Of a stretch of 64,000 bases of DNA, positions 52,663 to 61,655 are shown piece after piece. The notes under the pieces are model-generated. The model had not been told where the DNA came from and ran no database searches. It saw only the letters and a list, made by a program, of their open reading frames with translations. The DNA is from Flavobacterium sp. N2820 (lineage in GTDB: Bacteria > Bacteroidota > Bacteroidia > Flavobacteriales > Flavobacteriaceae). The position numbers and the translations under genes were made by a program. The stretch is from assembly GCF_025947285.1 (NCBI RefSeq), contig NZ_CP110008.1:2743001-2807000 (forward strand), given 5' to 3'. The number at the start of each line of letters is the position of its first letter. Positions within the stretch are counted from its first letter, which is position 1.

Positions 52663-53346
52663 ATGAATAGAGAAAGTAACGGATATACATTTTTGTTTGC
52701 GACTGTAATGGTGGTGTTGGTAGCTTCTGCATTAGCATTTGCTGCAACTGCACTTAAGCCAAATCAAGAAGCGAACATAAAGAAAGAGAAAATGCAGTAC
52801 ATTCTAAAATCGTTTGGAGTAGCTGTAGATAGAGATGCTTCGGAAGAAGCATACAAAAAACACATCATTAGTGAAGTTGTTTTTGATGAGAATGGAAATG
52901 AAATTAGTAAAGATGCTTTTACAGTTGATATCGCTAAAGAAAAAGGAAAATTTCCAATTTTCAATGCTGAAAAAGACGGTAAAAAATTCTATGTTATTCC
53001 TGTAAGAGGAATGGGGTTATGGGATGCTATCTGGTGTTATGTTTCTGTTGACGAAAACTTAAAAGTAGACGGTATTGTGTTTGACCATAAAGCAGAAACA
53101 CCAGGTTTAGGTGGAGAAATAACGCAAGATTATTTCCAAAAAAGTTTTATTGGTGAGAATGTATTTGATGCTAACGGAAACTTACAAGGTTTAAAAGTAG
53201 TTAAAGGATATACAGGAAAAGACAACAAAGCTGATGGTGAAGTGGACGCAATTTCTGGAGCAACTTTAACAGGAAATGGTGTAACTGAAATGTTAGTTAG
53301 AGGTTTAAAACCATATGAAAAATATTTAAAATCTAATAAAAAATAA
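52663..53346 (+). CDS. nqrC: Na+-translocating NADH:quinone reductase subunit C
   Basis: NqrC is anchored by one N-terminal helix (about 9-27) and has a periplasmic FMN domain. The FMN-accepting threonine is Thr201 in [10 protein letters not shown], the ApbE recognition motif D-[GA]-x-[24 protein letters not shown] and [10 protein letters not shown] are also present. Starts 2 nt after nqrB. Confidence 0.95.
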   Translation: MNRESNGYTFLFATVMVVLVASALAFAATALKPNQEANIKKEKMQYILKSFGVAVDRDASEEAYKKHIISEVVFDENGNEISKDAFTVDIAKEKGKFPIFNAEKDGKKFYVIPVRGMGLWDAIWCYVSVDENLKVDGIVFDHKAETPGLGGEITQDYFQKSFIGENVFDANGNLQGLKVVKGYTGKDNKADGEVDAISGATLTGNGVTEMLVRGLKPYEKYLKSNKK

Positions 53347-53351
53347 TCGTC

Positions 53352-54017
53352 ATGGCAGATAACAACAAAGAAGGATTATTTTCAAAAAGTAATATTAAAT
53401 TAATTACGAATCCATTTAATGACGATAACCCAGTAACGGTTCAGGTATTAGGTATTTGTTCGGCTTTAGCGGTAACAGTTCAAATGAAAAATGCCTTTGT
53501 AATGGCACTTTCAGTAACTGCGGTAGTAGCTTTTGGTAACGTAATTGTATCATTATTAAGAAATTTAATTCCAAGTAGAATCCGTATCATTGTTCAGTTG
53601 GTTGTAGCAGCAGCTTTAGTAATCTTGGTTGACCAGGTTTTAAAAGCGTATGCTTATGATATCAGTAAACAATTATCAGTATTCGTAGGATTAATTATTA
53701 CCAACTGTATCTTAATGGGACGTTTTGAAGCATTTGCTTTAGGAAACAAACCATGGCCTTCTTTCTTAGATGGTTTAGGAAACGGTTTAGGATATGGAAT
53801 CATTTTATTGGTAGTTGCATTTTTTAGAGAATTATTTGGTTCAGGAAAATTATTCGGAATCGAAATTCTTGGAAACTCTGTTGAAAAAACAGGTTTGTAT
53901 GCTACAGGATATGTTAATAACGGATTCATGTTATTAGCTCCAATGGCCTTAGTTATGGTAGGTATTGTAATTTGGGTACAAAGAGGAATTAACAAGAAAT
54001 TAATCGAGAAAAAATAA
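53352..54017 (+). CDS. nqrD: Na+-translocating NADH:quinone reductase subunit D
   Basis: NqrD is a six-helix membrane subunit sharing a fold and an intramembrane iron site with NqrE. The 221-residue protein includes [57 protein letters not shown] and [17 protein letters not shown]. Cysteines at GICSAL and TNCILM match the iron ligand positions. Gap of 5 nt on each side. Confidence 0.95.
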   Translation: MADNNKEGLFSKSNIKLITNPFNDDNPVTVQVLGICSALAVTVQMKNAFVMALSVTAVVAFGNVIVSLLRNLIPSRIRIIVQLVVAAALVILVDQVLKAYAYDISKQLSVFVGLIITNCILMGRFEAFALGNKPWPSFLDGLGNGLGYGIILLVVAFFRELFGSGKLFGIEILGNSVEKTGLYATGYVNNGFMLLAPMALVMVGIVIWVQRGINKKLIEKK

Positions 54018-54022
54018 TAGCT

Positions 54023-54781
54023 ATGTTTGAATATATCAATATATTTTTAAAATCAGTTTTCATTGATAACATGATTTTTGCATACTTCTTAGGAATGTGT
54101 TCATTTTTGGCCGTTTCTAAAAAAGTATCAACAGCTATAGGTCTTGGTATTGCTGTAATATTTGTACAAGTAATTACTGTTCCTTTAAACTATTTAATTT
54201 ATCACTATGTTTTAGGTGCTGGCGCATTAGCTTGGTTAGATCCATCATTCGCAGAATTAGATTTAAGCTTTTTAACTTTCATTTTATTCATTGCTTCTGT
54301 AGCAACAATGGTACAGTTAGTTGAAATGATTGTTGAGAAATTTGCACCTTCATTATACAACTCATTAGGTATCTTTTTACCACTTATTGCAGTAAACTGT
54401 GCTATCTTAGGGGGTTCATTATTCATGCAACAAAGAGTTGATGGTGGAACATATTCTTCATTAGGTCATGTAATAACTTTCGGTTTTGCATCGGGTTTTG
54501 GTTGGTTAATTGCAATTGTTGCATTAGCAGCTATCCGTGAAAAAATGGAATATTCTAACGTATTAGCACCGCTAAGAGGTTTAGGGATTACTTTTATCTT
54601 AACAGGTTTAATGGCTATTGGATTTATGAGTTTTGGTGGAATTGACCTTAACGCATTAAACAAAAAACCAGAAGCAAAAGTAGCAACTCCAGCTCCAGCT
54701 GTTGTTGAAACTCCTGTGGTTGATTCAGTTCAAGTAGCTGTAGATTCTGTAAAAGTAGATTCAACTCAAGTAGTTAAATAA
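54023..54781 (+). CDS. nqrE: Na+-translocating NADH:quinone reductase subunit E with C-terminal extension
   Basis: A six-helix partner of NqrD. It has the core [19 protein letters not shown] and [15 protein letters not shown] with the iron-ligand cysteines in GMCSF and VNCAIL. The core ends near residue 210. Residues about 212-252 add a Pro/Ala/Val/Asp-rich tail ([15 protein letters not shown], then [17 protein letters not shown]) not found in the roughly 198-residue Vibrio subunit. The tail should project from the membrane, side not determined. nqrF follows after 25 bp. Confidence 0.93.
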   Translation: MFEYINIFLKSVFIDNMIFAYFLGMCSFLAVSKKVSTAIGLGIAVIFVQVITVPLNYLIYHYVLGAGALAWLDPSFAELDLSFLTFILFIASVATMVQLVEMIVEKFAPSLYNSLGIFLPLIAVNCAILGGSLFMQQRVDGGTYSSLGHVITFGFASGFGWLIAIVALAAIREKMEYSNVLAPLRGLGITFILTGLMAIGFMSFGGIDLNALNKKPEAKVATPAPAVVETPVVDSVQVAVDSVKVDSTQVVK

Positions 54782-54806
54782 TAGTATAACATTAAAAATT
54801 GAACTC

Positions 54807-56108
54807 ATGTTTAGTATAACAGAATTAATTACATATTCAATTTTAGCTTTCTTAGTGCTTATTTTACTAATGGTGTTTATGCTATTATACGCTAAATCAA
54901 AGTTGGTAAACTCAGGTGCAGTAAAGATTAAAATTAACGGTGAAAACGAAATTGAAGTAAGCGGAGGTAGTACACTTCTAACTACTTTAGGAAATAATAA
55001 AATCTTTTTACCATCAGCTTGTGGTGGTGGAGGTTCTTGTTTACAATGTAAATGTAAAGTATTAGATGGTGGTGGTGAACCATTGCCAACTGAAATACCT
55101 AACTTTTCACGTAAAGAATTAGCAGACGGATGGCGTTTAGGATGTCAAGTTAAAGTAAAACAAGACATGATAATCGAAGTGCCAGAAGAAATTTTTGGTA
55201 TCAAAAAATTCGAAGCAAAAGTATATTCTAACTACAACGTAGCTTCTTTCATTAAAGAATTTATTGTTGAGTTACCAGATGATATGCACTACGAAGCAGG
55301 TGGATATATCCAAATTGAAATCCCTAAATGTGAAGTTAAATTCTCAGATATGGATATTATGGCGCACCCAGAAGAACATCCTGGTGATCCAGAAAAATTC
55401 AAGGCTGAGTGGGATAAGTTTAAATTATGGCCATTAGTTATGAAAAATGACGAATTGGTAGAAAGAGCTTACTCAATGGCTTCTTACCCAGCGGAAGGAA
55501 GAAAAATTATGTTGAACGTTCGTATTGCAACTCCTCCATTTGATAGAGCTACAAACGATTGGATGAAAGTAAATCCAGGTATTGCTTCTTCATATGTGTT
55601 CTCTAGAAAAGCAGGTGATCCAGTTGTAGTTTCAGGACCTTACGGAGAATTCTTCATCAACGAATCTGAAGCAGAAATGTTGTATGTAGGTGGTGGAGCT
55701 GGTATGGCGCCAATGCGTTCGCACTTGTACCACTTATTCCGTACAGTTAAAACAGGAAGAAAAGTTACATATTGGTACGGAGGTCGTTCTAAACGTGAAT
55801 TGTTCTACACAGACCATTTCAGAGCGTTAGAGAAAGATTTTCCAAATTTTAAATTCTATTTGGCTTTATCTGAACCACAACCTGAAGATAACTGGAAAGT
55901 GAAAGAAGGAATCGACGGAGAAGGTGACGGATTCGTAGGATTTATTCACAATGTGGTAATTGATAATTATTTATCAAAACATGACAATCCAGAAGATATT
56001 GAATTGTATTTCTGTGGACCACCAATGATGAACAAAGCGGTTCAAAAAATGGGTGAAGACTTCGGTTTAGATCCAGAAAACATTAGATTTGACGACTTTG
56101 GAGGTTAA
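54807..56108 (+). CDS. nqrF: Na+-translocating NADH:quinone reductase subunit F
   Basis: NqrF takes electrons from NADH. Residues about 8-28 form the membrane anchor. The 2Fe-2S domain has Cys72, Cys78, Cys81 and Cys113 (CGGGGSCLQC, GWRLGCQV). The FAD site is RAYSMASYP and the NADH site is YVGGGAGMAPMRSH, followed by YWYGGRSKRELFY and the terminal CGPPMMNKAV and FDDFGG. 433 residues, normal. A terminator follows, so the operon ends here. Confidence 0.96.
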   Translation: MFSITELITYSILAFLVLILLMVFMLLYAKSKLVNSGAVKIKINGENEIEVSGGSTLLTTLGNNKIFLPSACGGGGSCLQCKCKVLDGGGEPLPTEIPNFSRKELADGWRLGCQVKVKQDMIIEVPEEIFGIKKFEAKVYSNYNVASFIKEFIVELPDDMHYEAGGYIQIEIPKCEVKFSDMDIMAHPEEHPGDPEKFKAEWDKFKLWPLVMKNDELVERAYSMASYPAEGRKIMLNVRIATPPFDRATNDWMKVNPGIASSYVFSRKAGDPVVVSGPYGEFFINESEAEMLYVGGGAGMAPMRSHLYHLFRTVKTGRKVTYWYGGRSKRELFYTDHFRALEKDFPNFKFYLALSEPQPEDNWKVKEGIDGEGDGFVGFIHNVVIDNYLSKHDNPEDIELYFCGPPMMNKAVQKMGEDFGLDPENIRFDDFGG

Positions 56109-56124
56109 TCCAAATTTTAAATAC

Positions 56125-56157
56125 CAAAACCGATTCAGAAATGAGTCGGTTTTTTTA
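56125..56157 (+). terminator. Terminator of the nqr operon
   Basis: AAAACCGATTCA (56126-56137) pairs with TGAGTCGGTTTT, with loop GAAA, and runs into T7. Confidence 0.85.
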
Positions 56158-56176
56158 TGCTTTCAAATAGAATAAC

Positions 56177-56184
56177 TACCTTTG
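56177..56184 (+). promoter_or_regulatory. -7 box 4 nt from the start of the 121-residue gene
   Basis: TACCTTTG is followed by CTTA and the ATG at 56189, so transcription probably starts at or beside the start codon. Confidence 0.55.
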
Positions 56185-56188
56185 CTTA

Positions 56189-56554
56189 ATGGAACCATTA
56201 TCACTACAAGACTTACATCATTTGGCCATGAATCACGTGGGAAAAGAACTCGAAAAACAAGGATTTGAGTTCATTGCCATTAATAGCCAATTGAAAAAAC
56301 ATCCACAATTTGTTTGCGTTGATAAACCAACGAATACCTTGCATTTTGTAATGGTACAAGCCGTTACATATCCAGATAATCCTTCCGAATACGATGTTTT
56401 GTTTATGGAAACCTTCATCAATCACGCCAAAGGGAAAAAGGCTAAAGTGTTGTATGCTGGAGTTGGTTTTGCTAACGCAGAAGATTTCGAAAAGCCAGTT
56501 TTTAAAAATCAAGATTATATTTTAAATTATGAAGGAATTAAAGAGATTTTATAG
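56189..56554 (+). CDS. Conserved-looking protein between nqrF and apbE
   Basis: A 121-residue soluble protein, alpha/beta by appearance: helix LQDLHHLAMNHVGKELEKQ, strands FEFIAINSQ, QFVCVDKPTN and LHFVMVQAVTYP, helix FMETFINHAKGKKAK, strand VLYAGVGFAN. One cysteine. No cofactor motif of NqrF is present, so any nqr subunit name would come from location only. Its last 26 bases overlap apbE, so the two are co-translated, and both follow nqrF. A role in Nqr assembly or flavinylation is a guess based on position. Confidence 0.7.
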   Translation: MEPLSLQDLHHLAMNHVGKELEKQGFEFIAINSQLKKHPQFVCVDKPTNTLHFVMVQAVTYPDNPSEYDVLFMETFINHAKGKKAKVLYAGVGFANAEDFEKPVFKNQDYILNYEGIKEIL

Positions 56555-57545
56555 CGTTCTAGTTGTTGCAGTTTTATTTATTTCATGTGATAAAACCACA
56601 AATTTTTTCGCCATTCAAGGCGAAGCACAAGGGAGTACGTATTCCATCAAATATATTTCAAACGAAGAAAAAGTAACTAAAAATCAAATCGATTCGTTGT
56701 TAACTGCTTTCGATTTATCACTTTCTACCTATCGACCAGATTCTAAAATTTCAAAGATAAATGCTGGTGATTTAACTGTTGTAGTAGATGATTTTTTTAC
56801 AGAAACATTCCAACTTTCGAATCAAATTTATAAAGAAACGAAAGGTTTGTTTGACCCAACAATTGGTGTTTTAGTAAATGCATATGGATTTGGTCCAAAT
56901 AAAAAGCAAGAAAATCTGTCTCAAAAACAAATCGATAGTTTATTGCAGTTTGTTGGTTTTGATAAGATTTCTTTAAATTCAAACAAAACTATTTCGAAAA
57001 AATACAACCAAACTTTCATCGATTTTAATGCTATTGCACAAGGCTATTCCGTTGATGTTGTTGTGAATTATTTAAAATCGAAAGGAATTGAAAATGCGAT
57101 TGTTGAAATTGGAGGTGAATTATTCGCTTTAGGAAAAAACACGATTGAAAATAAAAATTGGGTAGTAGGAATCGATGATCCATTGCAAAAGCCAGAAGAA
57201 CGTACTTTAATTGCTAAAGTAAATTTAGAAAACTTAGGAATGGCAACTTCAGGAAACTATCGTAAAGTAATGGTTGATGAAGTTACTGGTAAAAAATTCG
57301 TGCACATTATCAATCCAAAAACAGGTTTAGCACAAAAAAATCATGTATTAAGTGCTACAGTTTTATCAAAATCATCAGGTTTGTCTGATGGGTATGCAAC
57401 TGCATTTATGCTAATGAATTTAGAAGAAAGTAAAGCATTTTTACAACAACATTCTGAATTGTATGTTATGCTTTTATATGCAGATTCAAATAATAAAATG
57501 CAACGTTTTACTACAGATAATTTTAATAAATTAATTAAAGAGTAA
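56529..57545 (+). CDS. apbE: FAD:protein FMN transferase
   Basis: ApbE cleaves FAD and attaches FMN to a threonine in the S-G-A-T motif of target proteins such as NqrB and NqrC. The 338-residue protein is a lipoprotein (VLVVAVLFISC), so it works on the periplasmic side. Visible motifs: AQGSTYSIKYI, FDLSLSTYRPDSKISKINAG, TKGLFDPTIGVLVNAYGFGP, IDFNAIAQGYSVD, AIVEIGGELFALG, and HIINPKTGLAQKNHVLSATV with the Mg-binding region SDGYATAFMLM. Its targets lie just upstream in the nqr operon. Confidence 0.95.
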   Translation: MKELKRFYSVLVVAVLFISCDKTTNFFAIQGEAQGSTYSIKYISNEEKVTKNQIDSLLTAFDLSLSTYRPDSKISKINAGDLTVVVDDFFTETFQLSNQIYKETKGLFDPTIGVLVNAYGFGPNKKQENLSQKQIDSLLQFVGFDKISLNSNKTISKKYNQTFIDFNAIAQGYSVDVVVNYLKSKGIENAIVEIGGELFALGKNTIENKNWVVGIDDPLQKPEERTLIAKVNLENLGMATSGNYRKVMVDEVTGKKFVHIINPKTGLAQKNHVLSATVLSKSSGLSDGYATAFMLMNLEESKAFLQQHSELYVMLLYADSNNKMQRFTTDNFNKLIKE

Positions 57546-57546
57546 T

Positions 57547-57578
57547 AAAAAAGGCTTTCAAATCGAAAGCCTTTTTTT
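57547..57578. terminator. Bidirectional terminator
   Basis: AAAGGCTTTC (57550-57559) and GAAAGCCTTT (57565-57574) between A- and T-runs, shared by apbE and the converging methyltransferase gene. Confidence 0.92.
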
Positions 57579-58341
57579 ATTTATAACAAACTGGAATAAT
57601 TTCTCCTTTTGCTAAACAATATTTTTCTACTAATTCAGGTGCAATTGTTTGGGTATAGTCTACTTCGTTTACTTTAAAACCAATACTTCTTAGTTTATCG
57701 AAGTAATCTCTTCCATAAACTCTTACATGGTCATATTGCCCAAATATTTTTGCGCGTTCTTTTGGGTCTGTTATCGAATCATCTGCAAATGTTATCGCTC
57801 TTGATAAATCTTGTGGAATTTGGAAAATCCCCATTCCGCCCGGTTTTAAAACACGATATAATTCTTGCATTGCCTTTGTATCATCAGGAATGTGTTCCAA
57901 AACGTGATTACACAAAATAATGTCATACGAATTATCTTCAAAAGGTAAGTTACAAATATCTGCTTTAACATCGGCTAAAGGTGAAAATAAATCGGTAGTC
58001 GTATAATCTAAATTCGATTGTTTCTTAAAACGTTTGTAAAATTCTTGTTCTGGCGCAAAGTGTAATACTTTTTTTGGTGCCGTAAAAAAATCCGTTTCGT
58101 TTTGTAAATACAACCACAACAAGCGGTGTCTTTCTAATGAAAGCGTACTTGGTGATAAAACATTGTTTCGTTGTGTTCCATAACCATATGGTAAAAACAT
58201 ACTAAAGCTTTTCCCATCAATTGGATCTGTAAATCGACTTCCTTTTAATAAAAAAGCTAAAATTGGACGTACTACAATACTTAATCGAATCAATATTGGA
58301 CGAGGAATGGTGTTTAATATAAGTTTAAAAAGTTTTTTCAT
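57577..58341 (-). CDS. Class I SAM-dependent methyltransferase
   Basis: A 254-residue methyltransferase of the type 11 group. The acidic loop is DYTTTDLF and the later motifs are ICNLPFEDNSYDIILCNHVLEHIPDDTKAMQELYRVLKPGG, all clear. Motif I, usually glycine-rich, is replaced by VLHFAPEQEF, so the SAM loop is unusual. An N-terminal 60-residue segment has basic residues and a short hydrophobic stretch. It is the last gene of the map-DUF3667-methyltransferase operon. Substrate unknown; a glycan or lipid is possible. Confidence 0.82.
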   Translation of the reverse strand: MKKLFKLILNTIPRPILIRLSIVVRPILAFLLKGSRFTDPIDGKSFSMFLPYGYGTQRNNVLSPSTLSLERHRLLWLYLQNETDFFTAPKKVLHFAPEQEFYKRFKKQSNLDYTTTDLFSPLADVKADICNLPFEDNSYDIILCNHVLEHIPDDTKAMQELYRVLKPGGMGIFQIPQDLSRAITFADDSITDPKERAKIFGQYDHVRVYGRDYFDKLRSIGFKVNEVDYTQTIAPELVEKYCLAKGEIIPVCYK

Positions 58342-58351
58342 TAAAGTAAAG

Positions 58352-59143
58352 TTATGTTATGGCGTATATGATGAAAAATAGAATTGTAAGTGCGATGATT
58401 ATCCCAAAATATAATCCGAAGAAAAGCAATAAATATTTTATTGCTGAGACAATACTTTGTTTTAAGTTTTGATTATATAATTCTTTAAAAGCATAAAGCG
58501 TGAAAAGTATGAATAAAAACAAAAATAGTATAGAATAAGTACCAAAACTCATTCCTAGCATATTTACTAAAATCACTTGTAATACCAGTGATATAAACCC
58601 TAAGTTTGTTTGTAAATAACTGTTAAATACTAAATGTTCAAAAAAATTATGTCCTTTTTTAATGAATATAATATAACTAGTTAAAGCATATATTGGAATT
58701 AATAACAACACAAAAAAGTTATAATAACTCATTAGTGATTCCGTATAGCCTTCCATGAAACCTTTCATGTCTATTTTAGGAACATTGCTTGAGGAATTTG
58801 TCGAATTATAACCGTTTGTGAATCCTTCTGAATAATCCATAATTATTTCCATGGGGAAAAATTTATAGAAAAAAACTGCTATCGTAGCATATAAAATTAT
58901 ATACGAAAAAGGTTGAAAGTATTTTTTTCTGGCACCAGTAATGTAAGCTTCTAATACATCTTTCGGATTTTTAAATAAGCCAAAAAAAGTTCTCCAAAAA
59001 TTATTATCCCAACTAAAAAATGGACCAACAAATTCTTCCCAAGTTCCTTTTAATGAAAGTCTGTCATGTACAATTTTTGAACCACAACTAGAACAAAACT
59101 GAGCATTGTTGTCAAGCTGAAAATTACAGGTTTTACAATTCAT
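58352..59143 (-). CDS. DUF3667-like zinc-ribbon membrane protein
   Basis: A 263-residue protein with an N-terminal zinc ribbon (CKTCNFQLDNNAQFCSSCGS), then WEEFVGPFFSWDNNFWRTFFGLFKNPKDVLEAYITGARKKYFQPFSYI, matching the DUF3667 pattern of the paralogue at 47619-48695, and five hydrophobic helices. The luminal loop between the first helices is Ser/Asn-rich. Function unknown. Spacing of 16 nt from map and 10 nt to the methyltransferase gene shows co-transcription. Confidence 0.8.
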   Translation of the reverse strand: MNCKTCNFQLDNNAQFCSSCGSKIVHDRLSLKGTWEEFVGPFFSWDNNFWRTFFGLFKNPKDVLEAYITGARKKYFQPFSYIILYATIAVFFYKFFPMEIIMDYSEGFTNGYNSTNSSSNVPKIDMKGFMEGYTESLMSYYNFFVLLLIPIYALTSYIIFIKKGHNFFEHLVFNSYLQTNLGFISLVLQVILVNMLGMSFGTYSILFLFLFILFTLYAFKELYNQNLKQSIVSAIKYLLLFFGLYFGIIIALTILFFIIYAIT

Positions 59144-59159
59144 AGGTTAAATAAGTTAA

Positions 59160-59978
59160 TTATAATACTAATGGTTTTTGTCTCAATCCATCTTCTTCAT
59201 TACTCACAATTCCTAAAGCATCATAAATATATGCAAATGTTGATAACAACTCCGGTTTCCCATTTACAATTGCTACATCGTGTTCAAAGTGTGCACTTGG
59301 TTTTCCGTCGGCAGTTGTAATTGTCCAACCGTCTTTATGTTGTTTGATATTTTTGGTTCCCATATTAATCATTGGCTCGATTGCAATAACCATTCCGTTG
59401 ACTAATTTTTTTCCACGACCACGTTTTCCGTAGTTAGGAACTTCTGGGTCTTCGTGCATTTTTCTACCTAAACCGTGTCCACATAATTCACGAACCACAC
59501 CATAACCATGGCTTTCGCAATATTGTTGAATCGCATGTCCAATATCTTCTACACGATTACCTACTTTAGTTTCACGAATTCCAACATATAAAGATTCTTT
59601 GGTAACTTGAAGTAGTTTTTTTGTTTCTGGAGCAACTTCACCAATTTCAAAAGTATACGCATGATCCCCATAAAAACCATTTTTGAAAGCACCACAATCT
59701 ACCGATATAATATCGCCTTCTTGCAACGGAACATTATTAGGAATACCATGAACCACTTGTGTATTTGGACTCATACAAAGCGAGTTTGGAAAACCATACA
59801 TGCCCAAAAAAGCTGGCTCAGCTCCATGAGAACGCAGAAAATCTTCTGCCAATTTATCTAAATATAAAGTAGTTACGCCAGGTTTAATTTCCTTAGCAAT
59901 CATTCCTAATGTTTTTGAAACAATCAAAGCACTTTCGCGCATCAATTCAATTTCTTCTAAGGTTTTAATTACAATCAT
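59160..59978 (-). CDS. map: Type I methionine aminopeptidase
   Basis: Map removes the initiator methionine from nascent proteins. The 272-residue protein is a type I enzyme. The metal ligands are visible: ISVDCGAFKNGFYGDHAYTFEIG (two Asp), RELCGHGLGRKMHEDPEVPNYG (His), MVIAIEPMIN (Glu) and FEHDVAIV (Glu region). It starts with VIKTLEEIELMRESALIVSKT, typical of the family. A -7 box lies 17 bp upstream and it heads a three-gene operon. Confidence 0.95.
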   Translation of the reverse strand: MIVIKTLEEIELMRESALIVSKTLGMIAKEIKPGVTTLYLDKLAEDFLRSHGAEPAFLGMYGFPNSLCMSPNTQVVHGIPNNVPLQEGDIISVDCGAFKNGFYGDHAYTFEIGEVAPETKKLLQVTKESLYVGIRETKVGNRVEDIGHAIQQYCESHGYGVVRELCGHGLGRKMHEDPEVPNYGKRGRGKKLVNGMVIAIEPMINMGTKNIKQHKDGWTITTADGKPSAHFEHDVAIVNGKPELLSTFAYIYDALGIVSNEEDGLRQKPLVL

Positions 59979-59995
59979 AATGCAAAATTTCGAGG

Positions 59996-60003
59996 CAAAA
60001 ATA
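59996..60003 (-). promoter_or_regulatory. -7 box for the map operon
   Basis: Minus-strand TATTTTTG lies 17 bp before the map ATG. Confidence 0.55.
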
Positions 60004-60133
60004 CAAATTCAAGTTCAATTTCAATTTCAAGAACAACTTTAATTTTAAAACTTACATTTTTAAATTGTATTTCTAACGTCTAACTTCGTGCTTTAAAATG
60101 AGAAATATCATATTTTATCATTAAATTACATCA

Positions 60134-60141
60134 TAATTTTG
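60134..60141 (+). promoter_or_regulatory. -7 box for the CoA-transferase gene
   Basis: TAATTTTG lies 20 bp before the ATG at 60162. Confidence 0.5.
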
Positions 60142-60161
60142 CAGTATAAATTTCATTAGGT

Positions 60162-61436
60162 ATGGGAAAATATGTAACCGCAGCGGAAGCTGTACAAGTA
60201 GTTAAAAGTGGCGATAGAGTTTATGTTCAAGCCGCAGCTGCTACACCAACAATCTTAACAAAAGCATTAACCGATAGGGCTTCAGAACTTAGAAATGTAG
60301 AAGTTTGTCACTTGCATACAGAAGGTGAAGCGCCTTATGCAAATCCAGAATTAGCTGAAAGTTTTCACGTGAATTCTTTTTTTATTGGAGCCAATGTTCG
60401 TCATACATTAAAAGCAGGAAACGGTTCCTATACACCAGTTTTTTTGAGCGAATTGCCATTGTTATTTCGTAAAAATGTAGTAAAACTAGATGTTGCATTC
60501 ATTCATGTTTCACCTCCAGACGCACATGGATATTGTTCGTTAGGCGTTTCTGTAGAAGCAACAGTTGCAGCGATTGAAAATGCAAAAACGGTAATAGCAC
60601 AAGTGAATCCAAATATGCCAAGAACGTTTGGTGATGGAATTATGCATGTTTCAGAAATTGATTATTTAGTAGAAGTAAATGTACCAATTTATGCACACGA
60701 GGTATCGCCATTCACAGTTGAAGAAGAAAAAATTGGAACTTATGTGGCTTCTTTAATAGAAAACAAAAGTACGCTTCAAATGGGAATTGGTTCAATTCCA
60801 AATGCGGCTTTGAGTAAACTAACCAATCACAAAGATTTAGGTTTGCATACAGAAATGTTTTCAGACGGTGTAATTGATTTAATTGAAAACGATGTAATCA
60901 ATTGTAATTACAAAGGAACATTACGCGGAAGAGCTTTGGCAACCTTTTTAATTGGATCTAAACGCTTGTACGATTTTGTAGATGATAATCCATTTATCGA
61001 AATGAAAGAATCTTCAATGGTAAATGATACAGCGCGCATTCGTAAAAATCCAAGAATGGTTTCTATAAATTCTGCAATTGAGGTGGATTTAACCGGTCAA
61101 GTTTGTGCTGATTCTATTGGTAGTACCATGTATTCTGGTGTAGGAGGACAAATGGATTTTATTCGTGGTGCATCGTTGAGCGAGGGTGGAAAAGCAATTA
61201 TTGCGTTGCCTTCTATTACAAAAAGAGGCGAAAGTAGAATTGTACCTTATTTAAAACAAGGAGCTGGAGTGGTAACCACAAGAGCACACGTACATTATAT
61301 TATAACCGAAAACGGGATTGCCGATTTATATGGTAAAACCTTAAAACAACGTGTTACCGAACTAGTAAAAATTGCACATCCAACGCATCAAGAAGCTGTG
61401 GAACGTGCTTACTATGAAATGACAGGGTGTAAATAA
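60162..61436 (+). CDS. Acetyl-CoA hydrolase/transferase family protein
   Basis: A 424-residue CoA transferase of the Cat/4-hydroxybutyrate CoA-transferase family. The N-terminal ADRVYVQAAAATPTILTKAL-like stretch, VAFIHVSPPDAHGYCSLGVSVEATVAAI, and GIGSIPNAALSKLTNHKDLGLHTEMFSDGVIDL are typical; the catalytic glutamate that forms the CoA thioester is the Glu of LHTEMFSDG. The end has GGQMDFIRGASLSEGGKAII and VVTTRAHVHYIITENGIADLYGKT. It moves CoA between acetate and another short acid, or hydrolyses acetyl-CoA. Stand-alone gene. Confidence 0.9.
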   Translation: MGKYVTAAEAVQVVKSGDRVYVQAAAATPTILTKALTDRASELRNVEVCHLHTEGEAPYANPELAESFHVNSFFIGANVRHTLKAGNGSYTPVFLSELPLLFRKNVVKLDVAFIHVSPPDAHGYCSLGVSVEATVAAIENAKTVIAQVNPNMPRTFGDGIMHVSEIDYLVEVNVPIYAHEVSPFTVEEEKIGTYVASLIENKSTLQMGIGSIPNAALSKLTNHKDLGLHTEMFSDGVIDLIENDVINCNYKGTLRGRALATFLIGSKRLYDFVDDNPFIEMKESSMVNDTARIRKNPRMVSINSAIEVDLTGQVCADSIGSTMYSGVGGQMDFIRGASLSEGGKAIIALPSITKRGESRIVPYLKQGAGVVTTRAHVHYIITENGIADLYGKTLKQRVTELVKIAHPTHQEAVERAYYEMTGCK

Positions 61437-61455
61437 ACAAAAACTGAACTATAGA

Positions 61456-61490
61456 AAAGAGACAATCGAAAGGTTGTCTTTTGTTTTTTT
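61456..61490 (+). terminator. Terminator after the CoA-transferase gene
   Basis: GACAA (61461-61465) and TTGTC (61474-61478), extended by A-T pairs on both sides, are followed by a T-rich run. Confidence 0.65.
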
Positions 61491-61625
61491 TAAAAAATTC
61501 CAAAAAAATCAAAACAGATTAAAAATTTATCAAAAAACTAACCTTTTGATTTTGAATTTTTTAGCTAAAATGCATTGTTTTTGAAAATAAACCAAACTTT
61601 AACCTTTTAGCAACATTAAATAGCC

Positions 61626-61633
61626 TACCTTTG
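61626..61633 (+). promoter_or_regulatory. -7 box for the RNA-binding protein gene
   Basis: TACCTTTG lies 22 bp before the ATG at 61656. The 130 bp upstream are extremely AT-rich with no other clear signal. Confidence 0.6.
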
Positions 61634-61655
61634 TAAGGAATTAAATTTTTCATAG

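Noticed and set aside
56189..56554. Naming the 121-residue protein as an NqrF subunit
   Set aside because: It has none of the iron-sulfur, FAD or NADH motifs of NqrF; the true NqrF is at 54807-56108.
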